Origin: JBFWVJ01 sp050246795
GTDB taxonomy: Bacteria; Patescibacteriota; Gracilibacteria; JAUYGZ01
Direction: 5' to 3'
Assembly: GCA_050246795.1 (NCBI GenBank)
Contig: JBFWVJ010000001.1
Span: forward strand, 310,001 to 374,000
Length of the DNA stretch: 64,000 nucleotides
Below are positions 25,671 through 33,168 of the stretch, one piece after another (position 1 is the first letter of the stretch; each line of letters starts with the position of its first letter). The notes below the pieces were generated by a model, which saw nothing but the letters and a program-made list of their open reading frames with translations, made no database searches and was not told the origin of the DNA. The position numbers were made by a program, and so were the translations under genes.

Positions 25671-25982
25671 ATGAAGACCGTTTCTTTACAAACTCGCATT
25701 CCTAAAAAGATGAAGGATGAAGCTGGGAAGATCCTGAAGCGACTCGGGTTGGATTTCAGCACGGCCAATCGGATGTTTTATGCACAGATCATCGCCACGA
25801 AAGGCATTCCTTTTGAGCCAAAGCTTCACACTCATATTCCAACGCAATGGCACGATCTTACCGAAGAAGAGGAGAGGAAATGGAATAAACAGGTGGCAGA
25901 AGCTAGTCTGGGAAAACTTTGGAATAATCCGGAGGATGATGTTTGGGATACTTTTTACCAGGATATCGATTCAATTCGCTAA
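25671..25982 (+). CDS. RelB/DinJ-family antitoxin
   Basis: 103 aa. The N-terminal ribbon-helix-helix part reads VSLQTRIPKKMKDEAGKILKRLGLDFSTANRMF, matching the RelB/DinJ pattern (beta strand, then KDEA...ILKxLGLxxSxAxxMF), with GIPFEP after it. The acidic C-terminal tail (WNNPEDDVWDTFYQDI) is the likely toxin-binding region. It should repress its own promoter through the GTATAC palindromes at 25624-25653. The next gene starts 2 bp after the stop and is a MazF-type toxin, not the RelE/YafQ type usually paired with RelB/DinJ. Confidence 0.85.
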   Translation: MKTVSLQTRIPKKMKDEAGKILKRLGLDFSTANRMFYAQIIATKGIPFEPKLHTHIPTQWHDLTEEEERKWNKQVAEASLGKLWNNPEDDVWDTFYQDIDSIR

Positions 25983-25984
25983 AA

Positions 25985-26353
25985 ATGACCAAAGAAATTT
26001 ATCAGGGAGATATAGTCCTAGTGCCTTTTCCATTCAGTGATTTGTCTGATGTAAAAACCAGGCCCGCTTTGGTTATTTCTAATCATCGTGTGAACTCAAC
26101 TGCTGATATTCTTTTTGTTTCTATTTCACGAACAAAGCCGTTATTTTTGCCAGTTGTGCCAATTGAACAAAAAAATTTGATAGATGGGACAATACCTGAA
26201 CAATCATTTGTTCATTTTCACAAAATTCATTTGATTGAAAAATCTCTTGTCCAAAAAGTTGTGGCAAGGATTGAAGCCTCGTTATTTCAGGACATTATTG
26301 CTGAAATTGGTGATATTGTCAGTTTTGAGGAAAAATCCTTTTCATCCCGTTGA
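25985..26353 (+). CDS. MazF/PemK-family endoribonuclease toxin
   Basis: 122 aa. The MazF/PemK start YQGDIVLVPFPFSDLSDVKTRPALVIS is clear (GDIVLV strand, then the KTRPALV basic loop). VPIEQKNLIDGTIPEQSFVHFHKIHLIEK follows in place of the family's core strands and helix. MazF toxins cut single-stranded mRNA at short sites. Partner antitoxin is immediately upstream. Its 3' end overlaps the convergent dut gene by 12 bp. Confidence 0.85.
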   Translation: MTKEIYQGDIVLVPFPFSDLSDVKTRPALVISNHRVNSTADILFVSISRTKPLFLPVVPIEQKNLIDGTIPEQSFVHFHKIHLIEKSLVQKVVARIEASLFQDIIAEIGDIVSFEEKSFSSR

Positions 26354-26770
26354 CCCAAATCCTCCTCGGGAGTCTTCTTTGATCTGCTCCACTTCTTCGA
26401 ATTCGAATTTGCTCACGTGAACAAAGACCCCTTGGGCGATTTTTTCGCCGCGCTCGACGGTGACGTCCTGTTCGGAGAAATTGTACATCTGGATCTTGAT
26501 CTCATCAGTGGGGCCGCAGTAGTCCTGGTCGATGATGCCGATGCCGTGGGGTTGAGTGAGCCCTTTTTTGCGTGGAGTGGAGGATCGGGAAGCCACTACG
26601 AGCATATATCCTGGCGGGGTTTCCACGATGACGTTTCCGGGGATGAGTTCGATCGTTCCTTTTTTTACAGTGGTCGTTTCACGAGCGATCAGGTCGAAGC
26701 CTACGGCACCGTTGGTTTCGTATTGGGGCAAGGGGAGCGTTTTGTCGATTCGCTGGATTTTGACGGCCAT
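26342..26770 (-). CDS. dut: Deoxyuridine 5'-triphosphate nucleotidohydrolase
   Basis: 142 aa, normal length for trimeric dUTPase. All five motifs are visible: GAVGFDLIARE, ASRSSTPRKKGL, GIIDQDYCGPTDEI, RGEKIAQGVF and the C-terminal SRGGFGSTG that closes over the substrate. It hydrolyses dUTP to dUMP and PPi, keeping uracil out of DNA. The stop codon is TGA exactly after the conserved end, which supports the standard genetic code. Downstream of the rplA terminator. Confidence 0.97.
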   Translation of the reverse strand: MAVKIQRIDKTLPLPQYETNGAVGFDLIARETTTVKKGTIELIPGNVIVETPPGYMLVVASRSSTPRKKGLTQPHGIGIIDQDYCGPTDEIKIQMYNFSEQDVTVERGEKIAQGVFVHVSKFEFEEVEQIKEDSRGGFGSTG

Positions 26771-26787
26771 GATGGTGAGTGAAGAAC

Positions 26788-26826
26788 TAAAAAAGGAAGA
26801 GGGGATGGTTCATCCTGCTCTTCCTC
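26788..26826 (-). terminator. Terminator of the secE-rplA unit
   Basis: On the minus strand AGGAAGAG ... CTCTTCCT encloses an inner GGATG-AAC-CATCC hairpin and is followed by TTTTTT. It lies about 30 nt after the rplA stop and just before dut. Confidence 0.88.
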
Positions 26827-26852
26827 TTTGTACACGATTTGAAGATGCTTTG

Positions 26853-27575
26853 CTATTGAACTTCATTTGGGTTCACGGGGATCCCGGGACCCATGGTGGA
26901 AGTAATGGTAACGCTCTTGATATAGGTTCCTTTCACAGCGCTGGGCTTCACTTCTTGGATGGTTTTCAGGTAGGTCTTCAGGTTTTCGCTGAGCTTGTCC
27001 GAACCGAAGGAAACTTTTCCGAAGACGTTGTGGACGTTGGCTTCTTTGTCGAGTTTGTACTCGATCCGTCCTTTTTTGATTTCTTCGATGGTTTTGGCTG
27101 GTTCTGGTGAAACCGTTCCTGCCTTTGGGTTGGGCATCAAGCCTTTTTGTCCAAGGGTTTTAGCGATTTTTCCGAGCTTCTTCATTTGGTCTGGGGTCGC
27201 TACGGCGACGTCGAATTCGAGCCATCCTTTGTTGATCTTTTCGATCAATTCGTCAGATCCAGCTTCGACTGCTCCAGCGCCTTTGGCTTCTTTGACCTTT
27301 CCTTCATCGACGAAGGCGATGACACGGACTTGTTTTCCAGTCCCGTGGGGAAGGGCGAGCGTTCCACGGATCATTTGGTCGGATTGCTTTGGATCAAGTC
27401 CCAGTTTGAGGTGCACTTCAGCCGTCCCGTCGAATTTTGTGGTCGAGGTTTCCTGAAGGAGCTTGATGGCTTCATCGAGAGAATAGAGTTTTTTGCGGTC
27501 GAGCTTCTCCAAAGCCGCTCGGTATTTTTTTCCGCGCTTCTTGCCACGTGTGGTGGACTTCATAGCTTCTGCCAT
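26853..27575 (-). CDS. rplA: Ribosomal protein uL1
   Basis: 240 aa, full length. The L1 signature is visible: VAVATPDQMKKLGKIAK, GQKGLMPNPKAGTV, and the C-terminal KGTYIKSVTITSTMGPG. A basic extension (RGKKRGKKYRAALEKLDR) starts the protein. It binds helix 76 of 23S rRNA at the L1 stalk and usually also its own mRNA as a translational repressor. Some CPR lineages lack uL1, so its presence narrows the lineage. The rplK gene is 160 bp upstream, separated by a long AT-rich hairpin. Confidence 0.98.
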   Translation of the reverse strand: MAEAMKSTTRGKKRGKKYRAALEKLDRKKLYSLDEAIKLLQETSTTKFDGTAEVHLKLGLDPKQSDQMIRGTLALPHGTGKQVRVIAFVDEGKVKEAKGAGAVEAGSDELIEKINKGWLEFDVAVATPDQMKKLGKIAKTLGQKGLMPNPKAGTVSPEPAKTIEEIKKGRIEYKLDKEANVHNVFGKVSFGSDKLSENLKTYLKTIQEVKPSAVKGTYIKSVTITSTMGPGIPVNPNEVQ

Positions 27576-27609
27576 GGTATGGGGGGTTAAGTGGTGATAG
27601 CGGTCCGAT

Positions 27610-27735
27610 GTTCATCGGCCTCCCACGAAATAATTTCCAATTTCTAATTTTCAATCAATTTCTAATTCTTCAATTTTCAAATTATGACATTGAAAATTCA
27701 CTGAAAATTGAGAATTGGAAATTGAAAATTTGTTT
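27610..27735. repeat. Long AT-rich imperfect hairpin between rplK and rplA
   Basis: The left half is made of AATTTCCAATTTCTAATTTTC and related units; the right half has their reverse complements (TTGAAAATT, GAGAATTGGAAATTG). The two halves can fold into a stem of about 50 bp. It is a counterpart of the arrays that flank the S23 gene, here with no gene inside. Confidence 0.85.
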
Positions 27736-28158
27736 TTATCCTTCGACGGTTACTCCCATCGCGCGGGCGGTCCCAGCGATGATTTTTACCGCGGCGTCGA
27801 GGTCATTGGCGTTGAGTTCACTCATCTTCTTTTGCGCGATTTCTTCGAGTTGGGCACGGGTAATCTTTCCAACTTTAATCTTGTTGGGTTCTTTGGAACC
27901 GGTTTCGAGCTTGATAGCTTGTTTGATCAGGTTGGCTGCTGGCTGTTCTCGAAGTTCAAATTTAAAGGTCTTATCGTCGTAAACATAAATAACGACTGGT
28001 ACGACCTGTCCCATACGATCTCTGGTTTTGTCATTAAACTGACCACAGAAATCTTGGATGTTGACTCCTGCTTGGGAAAGCACAGGTCCTACTGGAGGAG
28101 CTGGATTGGCTTGTCCAGCCTTGATCTGGAGCTTGATTTTCTTTTTGAGTTCAGCCAT
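27736..28158 (-). CDS. rplK: Ribosomal protein uL11
   Basis: 140 aa. The family N-terminus KLQIKAGQANPAPPVGPVLSQ is followed by GVNIQDFCGQFN and the C-terminal rRNA-binding KVGKITRAQLEEIAQKK and AGTARAMGVTVEG. It forms the GTPase-associated centre with 23S rRNA. Part of the secE-nusG-rplK-rplA order, interrupted by one unknown gene. The start is abutted by a G-headed ATTAGGAGT array in the leader. Confidence 0.98.
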   Translation of the reverse strand: MAELKKKIKLQIKAGQANPAPPVGPVLSQAGVNIQDFCGQFNDKTRDRMGQVVPVVIYVYDDKTFKFELREQPAANLIKQAIKLETGSKEPNKIKVGKITRAQLEEIAQKKMSELNANDLDAAVKIIAGTARAMGVTVEG

Positions 28159-28262
28159 GGGGGAGGGAGTATTAGGAGTATGAGGAGATAATAGGAGTAT
28201 TAGGAGTAAGGGGATTCATTCCTCATACTCTTTGCGTTCTTGATACTCCTTTGTTTCCTTTA
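28159..28262. repeat. G-headed array in the rplK leader, with inverted copy
   Basis: Outward from the rplK start: GGGGGAGGGAGTATTAGGAG and more ATTAGGAGTAT units to about 28210. These are followed by inverted units (CCTCATACTC, TTGATACTCC) that end near the preceding gene's stop. The array can form a hairpin in the nusG-rplK mRNA. Confidence 0.85.
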
Positions 28263-28275
28263 TTGCTGGGTGATT

Positions 28276-28821
28276 TTACTCATTTTGCTGGAGGGCGTCA
28301 ATGATTTCTAGTACCTTTTGATGCTCTTCCGGCAGGTATTGGAATCCGTACAGTCGTTCTTTGATGACAATGCCTAGGAAATTGTGGGTTTTTTTCTCTA
28401 ACGGGACTTGGTTGAGGTAAAACGTCCCGGGGTTAATTTTGTTGAATTGGTATTCTGGGTTTTCTTGTTCTAAGAGTGCTTGGACGAGCTTTGCAGGGTT
28501 TTGGGTGGGGAATTCACTGATGGTGATGGAGGTCGTATCGATGTGGTAGCGTCGGGATGAAGTGGCCTCCGGAAGCTGTAGGTAAGGATCAAAGAAGGTT
28601 TTGGATGATTCCACATGGGTAATTTCCAAGCCTTCGAGTGAGGTGCCCGTCAAAAGAGCTTCGTCGATTGTTCCGGGACGGATGACCTCTTGGATGATGC
28701 TGGTGAGAAAAAAGGAGTTGGCTCCCGCGGTTTCGTTTTGGTAGTCCAGAAAGAGCAGGGAACCGACGACCAGCAAAAACCCGACTACAGGAAGATGATT
28801 TTTTTGCATGGTCTCACTCAC
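28276..28821 (-). CDS. Hypothetical membrane-anchored protein between nusG and rplK
   Basis: 181 aa, not recognised. One N-terminal membrane segment (about residues 11-27, VVGFLLVVGSLLFLDY) is followed by an outside domain of mixed strands and helices (RRYHIDTTSITISEFPTQNPAKLVQALLEQENPEYQ; FLGIVIKERLYGFQYLPEEHQKVLEIID). It interrupts the conserved nusG-rplK order. The gap to nusG is 43 bp, so it is in the same transcript. Confidence 0.7.
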   Translation of the reverse strand: MSETMQKNHLPVVGFLLVVGSLLFLDYQNETAGANSFFLTSIIQEVIRPGTIDEALLTGTSLEGLEITHVESSKTFFDPYLQLPEATSSRRYHIDTTSITISEFPTQNPAKLVQALLEQENPEYQFNKINPGTFYLNQVPLEKKTHNFLGIVIKERLYGFQYLPEEHQKVLEIIDALQQNE

Positions 28822-28864
28822 AAGATGAAGGCTTAGGAGGAAGATGAAGATTTAAGGACCTTCG

Positions 28865-29701
28865 CTATTTTTTCTTTACTTGGACAAAATCCAATTCCAC
28901 CGGGGTCTCGCGACCGAAGATCGTGACCAGCACCTTGAGCTTCCCTTTCTTCTCGTCGATCGTATCGATGAGTCCTTCGTAGTTCTTGAACGGTCCGTCG
29001 GAGATGATGACCTGTTCGCCCACGCTGAAGTTGATCTTGAACTTGGGTTCTTCTTTCTTGATGTGCTTTTGGATCACGTCGAACTCTTCAGGGCGGATGG
29101 GGACGGGGATGGTCCCGGATCCTACGAACCCCGTCACGTTGGGGGTATTTCGGACGACGTACCAGCTTTCATCGGTTACGATCATTTCCACGAGAACGTA
29201 TCCAGGGAAGAGTCGTTTTTTTTCAGTGACGTGCTCTCCTTTTTTGATGGTGATCGTGCTTTCCTTGGGGACGATCACATTGAAGATGAGATCGTGCATA
29301 TTGAGGGATTCGATACGCTGGCGAAGGGCTTTTTCTACGGCGTCTTCGTATCCAGAATAGGTGTGGATGACATACCAGTTTTTTCCGGTGTTTTTCGCTT
29401 GTTTACCAATGGAAGTTTTGAGGCTGGTTTTCTTCAGATGAGGGTCGAGGATGCTGGTGGGGGTGGATTCTTCAGCTTCATTAGCTTCATTAGCTTCATT
29501 AGCTTCATTAGCTTCGTCAGCTTCATTAGCTTCGTCAGCTTCATTTGCTTCATCGGCTTCGGCTTCTTCTTCGAGCGCTGGTTCCTGAGCAGGTTCTGCT
29601 GTTTCGAGTGTTTCCGAAACTTCAGGTTCAGTACTTTCACCTTCAGTTACAGGAATATTTTGTTCATCCGTGTTGGTTTGGGTTTGTTGGGTATCTTCCA
29701 T
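28865..29701 (-). CDS. nusG: Transcription factor NusG with an acidic repeat extension
   Basis: 278 aa against the usual 175-190. The NGN domain starts near residue 106 (KNWYVIHTYSGYEDAVEKAL, then FPGYVLVEM and VRNTPNVTGFVG). The C-terminal KOW domain has FSVGEQVIISDGPFKNYEG. The first 100 residues are acidic and contain six to eight tandem E-A-N or E-A-D tripeptides encoded by a 9-bp repeat that also occurs in non-coding DNA (13205-13235). NusG binds RNA polymerase, reduces pausing and couples it to the ribosome through uS10. Whether the tail interferes or is simply tolerated is unknown. Confidence 0.97.
   Translation of the reverse strand: MEDTQQTQTNTDEQNIPVTEGESTEPEVSETLETAEPAQEPALEEEAEADEANEADEANEADEANEANEANEANEAEESTPTSILDPHLKKTSLKTSIGKQAKNTGKNWYVIHTYSGYEDAVEKALRQRIESLNMHDLIFNVIVPKESTITIKKGEHVTEKKRLFPGYVLVEMIVTDESWYVVRNTPNVTGFVGSGTIPVPIRPEEFDVIQKHIKKEEPKFKINFSVGEQVIISDGPFKNYEGLIDTIDEKKGKLKVLVTIFGRETPVELDFVQVKKK
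29470..29570. repeat. In-frame 9-bp tandem array in nusG
   Basis: Plus-strand units TTCATTAGC and TTCGTCAGC, about ten copies, translated as E-A-N / E-A-D. Shared with the PrgI-like gene (43868-43915) and the ftsK leader. Confidence 0.92.
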
Positions 29702-29737
29702 GGTGGTTAAAAGTTGATGGTTAATGGTTGATCGTAC
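29702..29737. repeat. Array abutting the nusG start
   Basis: Outward from the start: GGTGGTTAAAAGTTGATGG then TTAATGGTTGATC. In sense it gives a leader of AACCAT-type units ending at the ATG. Confidence 0.65.
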
Positions 29738-29770
29738 ATACCTGCTTTCTCACGAAAGCTCTGAAAATAT

Positions 29771-29962
29771 TTAGCCATTCAAAGAAAGAAGCCAGAGGTA
29801 GGCTTGGTTGAATCCTAGGTCGACGAGTCCGAGTACCGCAGCAGCGATGAGCACAAATACTACCGTGATAACCGTGAGTTGGAGCAGTTGTTCTTGGCTG
29901 GGCCATGTCACCAGGGTGAGTTCATGGGCGCTGTCTTTGAAGTATCGAAAGAAATTTTTCAT
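29771..29962 (-). CDS. secE: Preprotein translocase subunit SecE
   Basis: 63 aa from ATG 29962, the short single-helix form. It begins MKNFFRYFKDSAHELTLVTWPSQEQ, with the amphipathic helix and conserved WPSQ, followed by one membrane helix (TVITVVFVLIAAAVLGLVDLGF). The open frame extends further upstream but beyond the promoter at 30006-30034. It clamps SecY in the membrane. First gene of the secE-nusG-rplK-rplA unit. Confidence 0.95.
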   Translation of the reverse strand: MKNFFRYFKDSAHELTLVTWPSQEQLLQLTVITVVFVLIAAAVLGLVDLGFNQAYLWLLSLNG

Positions 29963-30005
29963 AGAAATAACTTTAAAAAGCGCGAGGGTTTCCCTGCGCA
30001 TCCTT

Positions 30006-30034
30006 ATATTACTCCAGCTGGGGTCATTTGTAAA
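30006..30034 (-). promoter_or_regulatory. Promoter of the secE-nusG-rplK-rplA unit
   Basis: On the minus strand TTTACA (30029-30034), 17-nt spacer, TAATAT (30006-30011). The start of transcription would be about 35 nt before the secE ATG. Confidence 0.8.
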
Positions 30035-30128
30035 GATGGACGGGATGACATTTTCCCGATTTGTCATATGCAGATTTTTTTGTTGTGTTTTGATCTTTGC
30101 TAAGCTGAGGAAAGATTTTTTCTCACGA

Positions 30129-31154
30129 ATGTTTGCTCGATTTCGCTGGTTTTCGATGGTTCTGACGCTGCTGTGCTTGGTTTTTTCTCTGAACAGCGTC
30201 TTTGCTCAACCGGCCCTTCCTTTTGATCCCGGTTTATATCCAGGCATCAATCAAGATCTCATCCGGGGGCAAACAGGGGCCCAGGGAGTAGTCAATACAG
30301 TGCGCAATATCTATACTTCAGCCCTCGGCATTCTTGGGCCATTTTTGGTCATATTGATCGCCTGGTTTGGGATTCGCTTGGTCATCGCCGGAGGGAATGA
30401 AGAAAAATTCAACGCGGTTTCCCAGCATTTTTTGTACTTGTTGATCGGAGCGTCATTCGTCATCTTTGCCAAATTTTTGAGCGAAACCTTTTTCTTGTAT
30501 AACGCTCCCCAGGGTGGGACGGCGGTCAGTTTCGTCTCCAGTGAAGGACAGATCGTGGGTGCCGCGACTGCCTTCCAGTCGCAGGTGGAAATCCTTATCA
30601 AGTTCATTCGGTATGTTTTGACGGGATTGGCGGTCTTTTTTGTGGTCAAGTCCGGGTCGGTTATCCTTTTCAGTGGAGATGATGAGCAGGTTACGAAGCA
30701 AAAAGATGTGTTTATCTATGGGTTTGTTGGATTTCTCCTGATCATGATCTCTTCGGCTTTGATTGATGCCGTCTTTAATCTCAAAACCTCGCCGGATCTC
30801 AACTTTGGCGATGTTTTCGTGACCCAGTCGGTGGATGTCGGAGGGGGGATTGCATTGTTGGGGAATATTACCAATCTCGCTTTGGCGATGATGGGAGTGT
30901 TGTTTTTATTTATGTTGGTGGCAGGAGGAGTATTGTACGCATTTAGTGCCGGAAATGAGGAAGCTGGACAGAAGGGTACCAAGATCATTACCGGAGCGTT
31001 GATCGGTCTGGTGATCTCTTTTTCTTCCTACACCATCGTGGCTGAATTTTCCTCAGGGGGTGGGGCCATTCGAGAGGCGAACCCTGCTGTTACCCCTTTG
31101 GATCCTTCTTTGCCTCAAGCTCCTCCAGGTGGCGCTAACCCATCTTCACCATGA
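30129..31154 (+). CDS. Protein with three VirB2/TrbC-like membrane hairpins (T4SS pilin-like)
   Basis: 341 aa from ATG 30129, where a signal peptide (WFSMVLTLLCLVFSLNSVFAQ) begins. After it come three modules of the same form: hydrophobic helix, a G-x-(N/D)-(E/D)-E turn with Lys/Gln, and a second helix. They are IRLVIAGGNEEKFNAVSQ (about 78-95), SVILFSGDDEQVTKQKD (about 176-192) and VLYAFSAGNEEAGQKGTK (about 268-285). The tail is Pro-rich. Each resembles one VirB2/TrbC-type pilin subunit, so the protein is a six-helix concatemer. It probably sits in the cytoplasmic membrane as part of a type IV secretion-like apparatus. Its stop overlaps the next start (ATGA). Confidence 0.72.
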   Translation: MFARFRWFSMVLTLLCLVFSLNSVFAQPALPFDPGLYPGINQDLIRGQTGAQGVVNTVRNIYTSALGILGPFLVILIAWFGIRLVIAGGNEEKFNAVSQHFLYLLIGASFVIFAKFLSETFFLYNAPQGGTAVSFVSSEGQIVGAATAFQSQVEILIKFIRYVLTGLAVFFVVKSGSVILFSGDDEQVTKQKDVFIYGFVGFLLIMISSALIDAVFNLKTSPDLNFGDVFVTQSVDVGGGIALLGNITNLALAMMGVLFLFMLVAGGVLYAFSAGNEEAGQKGTKIITGALIGLVISFSSYTIVAEFSSGGGAIREANPAVTPLDPSLPQAPPGGANPSSP

Positions 31155-32059
31155 TGAAAAAGATACTGTTTACGATCGCAGTGGGTGGACTGGTGTTGGT
31201 AATGTCTCCAGAGGTTTTTGCTGGAAATATTCAGATACCTTTTGGGCAGGAAACGGTTGAGCACTTGCCCAGGGTTGGGTTGACCGATCAGGGAACGGGT
31301 GAAGGTATTCAGGGGATTCGCGAGATCGTTAATGTGGTCCTGGGGTCGAGTCGATTGTTTTTGCGAACCATTGCCATTTTTGTGTTGTTTGTGGCTGGTT
31401 TTATCCTTGTCTCTGCTCAGTCTTCGATTTCCGATCAGGTGCAGAAGCAGAAAATGAATGTTGTTTACACCATGGTTGGTTTGGTGGTCTTTGGTTTGGC
31501 AACAGATTTTGTGTACGGGTTTTTGTTTCGTGATCAGGGAAGCTATATTTTCACCTCTGAAGAGGCGCAGATTGTTGGTTCGGAGCTCGCGTTGCGGATC
31601 AAGGATATCCTCAATCTGTTCCTTTCTTTTTCGGGGGCTGGGGCTATTTTGATGTTGGTGATCGCTGGAAGCCGTACGCTCTTGATGCCTGGAAGCGATG
31701 AAGAAATGGCGGCGCAAAAGAAGATCGTCGGGTATACGGTCATGGGGATTATTATCATCGGATTGGCTGATGTCTTGATCAATCAGATCGTGTTTCCCAA
31801 TGCGGGGTATGAGGGAGTCAATGTCGCGGCACTTGAGGTGCAGCTCCAAGGCCTTTCCAATTATTTGCTCGGGTTTTTGGGGGCGATCGTGTTTGTGACC
31901 TTCACGATTTCCGGAGTGGTGATGGTGGCGAATTTTGGCAATGATGAAGTGGTCGGCAAAGCGAAGTCGGCAATGACGAATGTGCTCATCGGGGTTCTGG
32001 TGGTGTTTAGCGCTTATACGATCGTGGCGACCTTGTTGAGGACGTTTTTGGCGGCGTAG
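31151..32059 (+). CDS. Second protein with three VirB2/TrbC-like membrane hairpins
   Basis: 302 aa (ATG 31151; a second in-frame ATG follows at once). Signal peptide KILFTIAVGGLVLVMSPEVFA. Three hairpin modules follow: FILVSAQSSISDQVQKQK (degenerate turn), TLLMPGSDEEMAAQKK and VVMVANFGNDEVVGKAKSA, each between two membrane helices. The last module is nearly identical in turn sequence to the N-terminal module of the giant PKD protein (VANFGNDEMTGKAKN), so the two genes share a recent domain origin. Translationally coupled to the upstream gene by a 4-bp overlap. Confidence 0.72.
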   Translation: MMKKILFTIAVGGLVLVMSPEVFAGNIQIPFGQETVEHLPRVGLTDQGTGEGIQGIREIVNVVLGSSRLFLRTIAIFVLFVAGFILVSAQSSISDQVQKQKMNVVYTMVGLVVFGLATDFVYGFLFRDQGSYIFTSEEAQIVGSELALRIKDILNLFLSFSGAGAILMLVIAGSRTLLMPGSDEEMAAQKKIVGYTVMGIIIIGLADVLINQIVFPNAGYEGVNVAALEVQLQGLSNYLLGFLGAIVFVTFTISGVVMVANFGNDEVVGKAKSAMTNVLIGVLVVFSAYTIVATLLRTFLAA

Positions 32060-32165
32060 GGGGAGGGATTTGTAGGACTAGTAGGACTCGTAGGACTTGT
32101 GGGACTTGTGGGACTTGTAGGACTTGTAAGACTTGTAGGACTTGTGGGACTTGTGGGAATATTGG
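32060..32165. repeat. G-headed 9-bp tandem array after a stop codon
   Basis: Directly after TAG: GGGGGAGGGATTTGTAGG, then about ten units of GTAGGACTT / GTGGGACTT. The same unit is translated in frame in the PrgI-like gene (43640-43745). Confidence 0.93.
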
Positions 32166-32195
32166 GGACGAGCAGTTTTGTTCTCAAATTTGAAA

Positions 32196-32226
32196 AAAAT
32201 GACAAAATTCACGAGACGGGGTTTTG
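32196..32226. promoter_or_regulatory. Inverted repeat ahead of the third pilin-like gene
   Basis: ATGACAAAA and TTTTGTCAT separated by about 14 nt, located about 60-90 bp before ATG 32287. It could be an operator or a weak terminator; there is no clear T-run. Confidence 0.4.
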
Positions 32227-32286
32227 TCATTGTTATGTGAATAACGTTTGCTTTTTTTGGTCAACAGGTTCTTTTGTTACACTAAA

Positions 32287-33168
32287 ATGAGATTTTTTAT
32301 GGTTATGCTCAGGTTTGTCCGCTTTTTGTTGAAGACGTTCTTGCCGGTTTTTGTCGTGCTTCAAATCTTCGTGATGCCTGTGTTTGCCCAGTCTTTTAGC
32401 GATATTTTCAACCTCAATAACTCGCCGGTCAATTACGACTCGCCGTATCAGATTGGGAGGGGCTTTAAGGATGCTGATTCGATTGATTCCTGTATGCTCC
32501 ACAGGGAATTTAATTTCAACGAAGTCCACAATGTCTGGGTCGAAGGATTGGTTCGCTGTAAGTACAACGCGAAGCGTGTTTTGAGCAAGGCGACTTCCCA
32601 AGGGGTTTCTACTGATCCAGTGGACGAGCAGGCTTGTTCGGGGAAAAGAGAAGGACAGATCATTGTCCAGGGGACGCCTTCCGAAACCCAGGCCCGTCGA
32701 TGGTCTGAACGATGTTCGTATTTGGGGGCACTCGGTGGAGCCGGTCCGGTTCAAAACCAAACCAATACCAATACTTCTCAGCAGTATTTTAACCTCACGA
32801 ATACTTCTCCAGGCACGCCCCGAGTGGCTCAGCCAAATCAGCAGGCAGATCCTGCGACGGGTCCTGTGTACAGTGGTACAGGGGTTCAGGTCCCCAGTGA
32901 GAACCTCATCCCCCAGGGGATTTCTCGACGGCGAAGCTTGAGCGAGCTGATTATTTTTTATACCAATGTGACCTTGCCGTATGTCAGCGTGATCAGTGTA
33001 TTGGCTTTTGTGGGAGCGGGTCTTTTTTACATCTTGTCCTTCGCCAACGAGGAGCTCAGTGGCAAGGCGAAGAATATGATGACCTACGTGGTGATCGGTA
33101 TCATCATTATTTTTTCCGCGTATACCATCGTCAATACCCTCTTGAATTTCATTACCTTTGAACAATAA
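32287..33168 (+). CDS. Secreted/membrane protein with one C-terminal pilin-like hairpin
   Basis: 293 aa from ATG 32287. Signal peptide (FLPVFVVLQIFVMPVFAQ). The exported middle part (about 35-215) has six cysteines (SCMLHREF, RCKYN, EQACSGKR, ERCSYLG) and a Thr/Asn/Gln-rich linker. The C-terminal hairpin (about 235-293) reads FYILSFANEELSGKAKNM between two helices, the same module as in the neighbours. It stops immediately before the start of the giant gene with no gap. Unknown function; probably exposes a disulfide-bonded domain on the pilin-like base. Confidence 0.7.
   Translation: MRFFMVMLRFVRFLLKTFLPVFVVLQIFVMPVFAQSFSDIFNLNNSPVNYDSPYQIGRGFKDADSIDSCMLHREFNFNEVHNVWVEGLVRCKYNAKRVLSKATSQGVSTDPVDEQACSGKREGQIIVQGTPSETQARRWSERCSYLGALGGAGPVQNQTNTNTSQQYFNLTNTSPGTPRVAQPNQQADPATGPVYSGTGVQVPSENLIPQGISRRRSLSELIIFYTNVTLPYVSVISVLAFVGAGLFYILSFANEELSGKAKNMMTYVVIGIIIIFSAYTIVNTLLNFITFEQ

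Noticed and set aside
26342..26353. Alternative genetic code (TGA as glycine, as in Gracilibacteria)
   Set aside because: dUTPase ends exactly at its conserved C-terminus with TGA, and other genes also stop at TGA.
28880..29710. 276-aa plus-strand open frame opposite nusG
   Set aside because: Phe/Asp/Gly/Ser-rich product whose repeats mirror the nusG array; nusG itself is certain.
32060..32165. CRISPR array
   Set aside because: Units are contiguous 9-bp repeats with no spacers, and no cas gene is in the window.
32014..32205. 63-aa minus-strand frame with TSPTSPTSP repeats
   Set aside because: Translation of the 9-bp tandem array after the stop at 32059, with no coding context.
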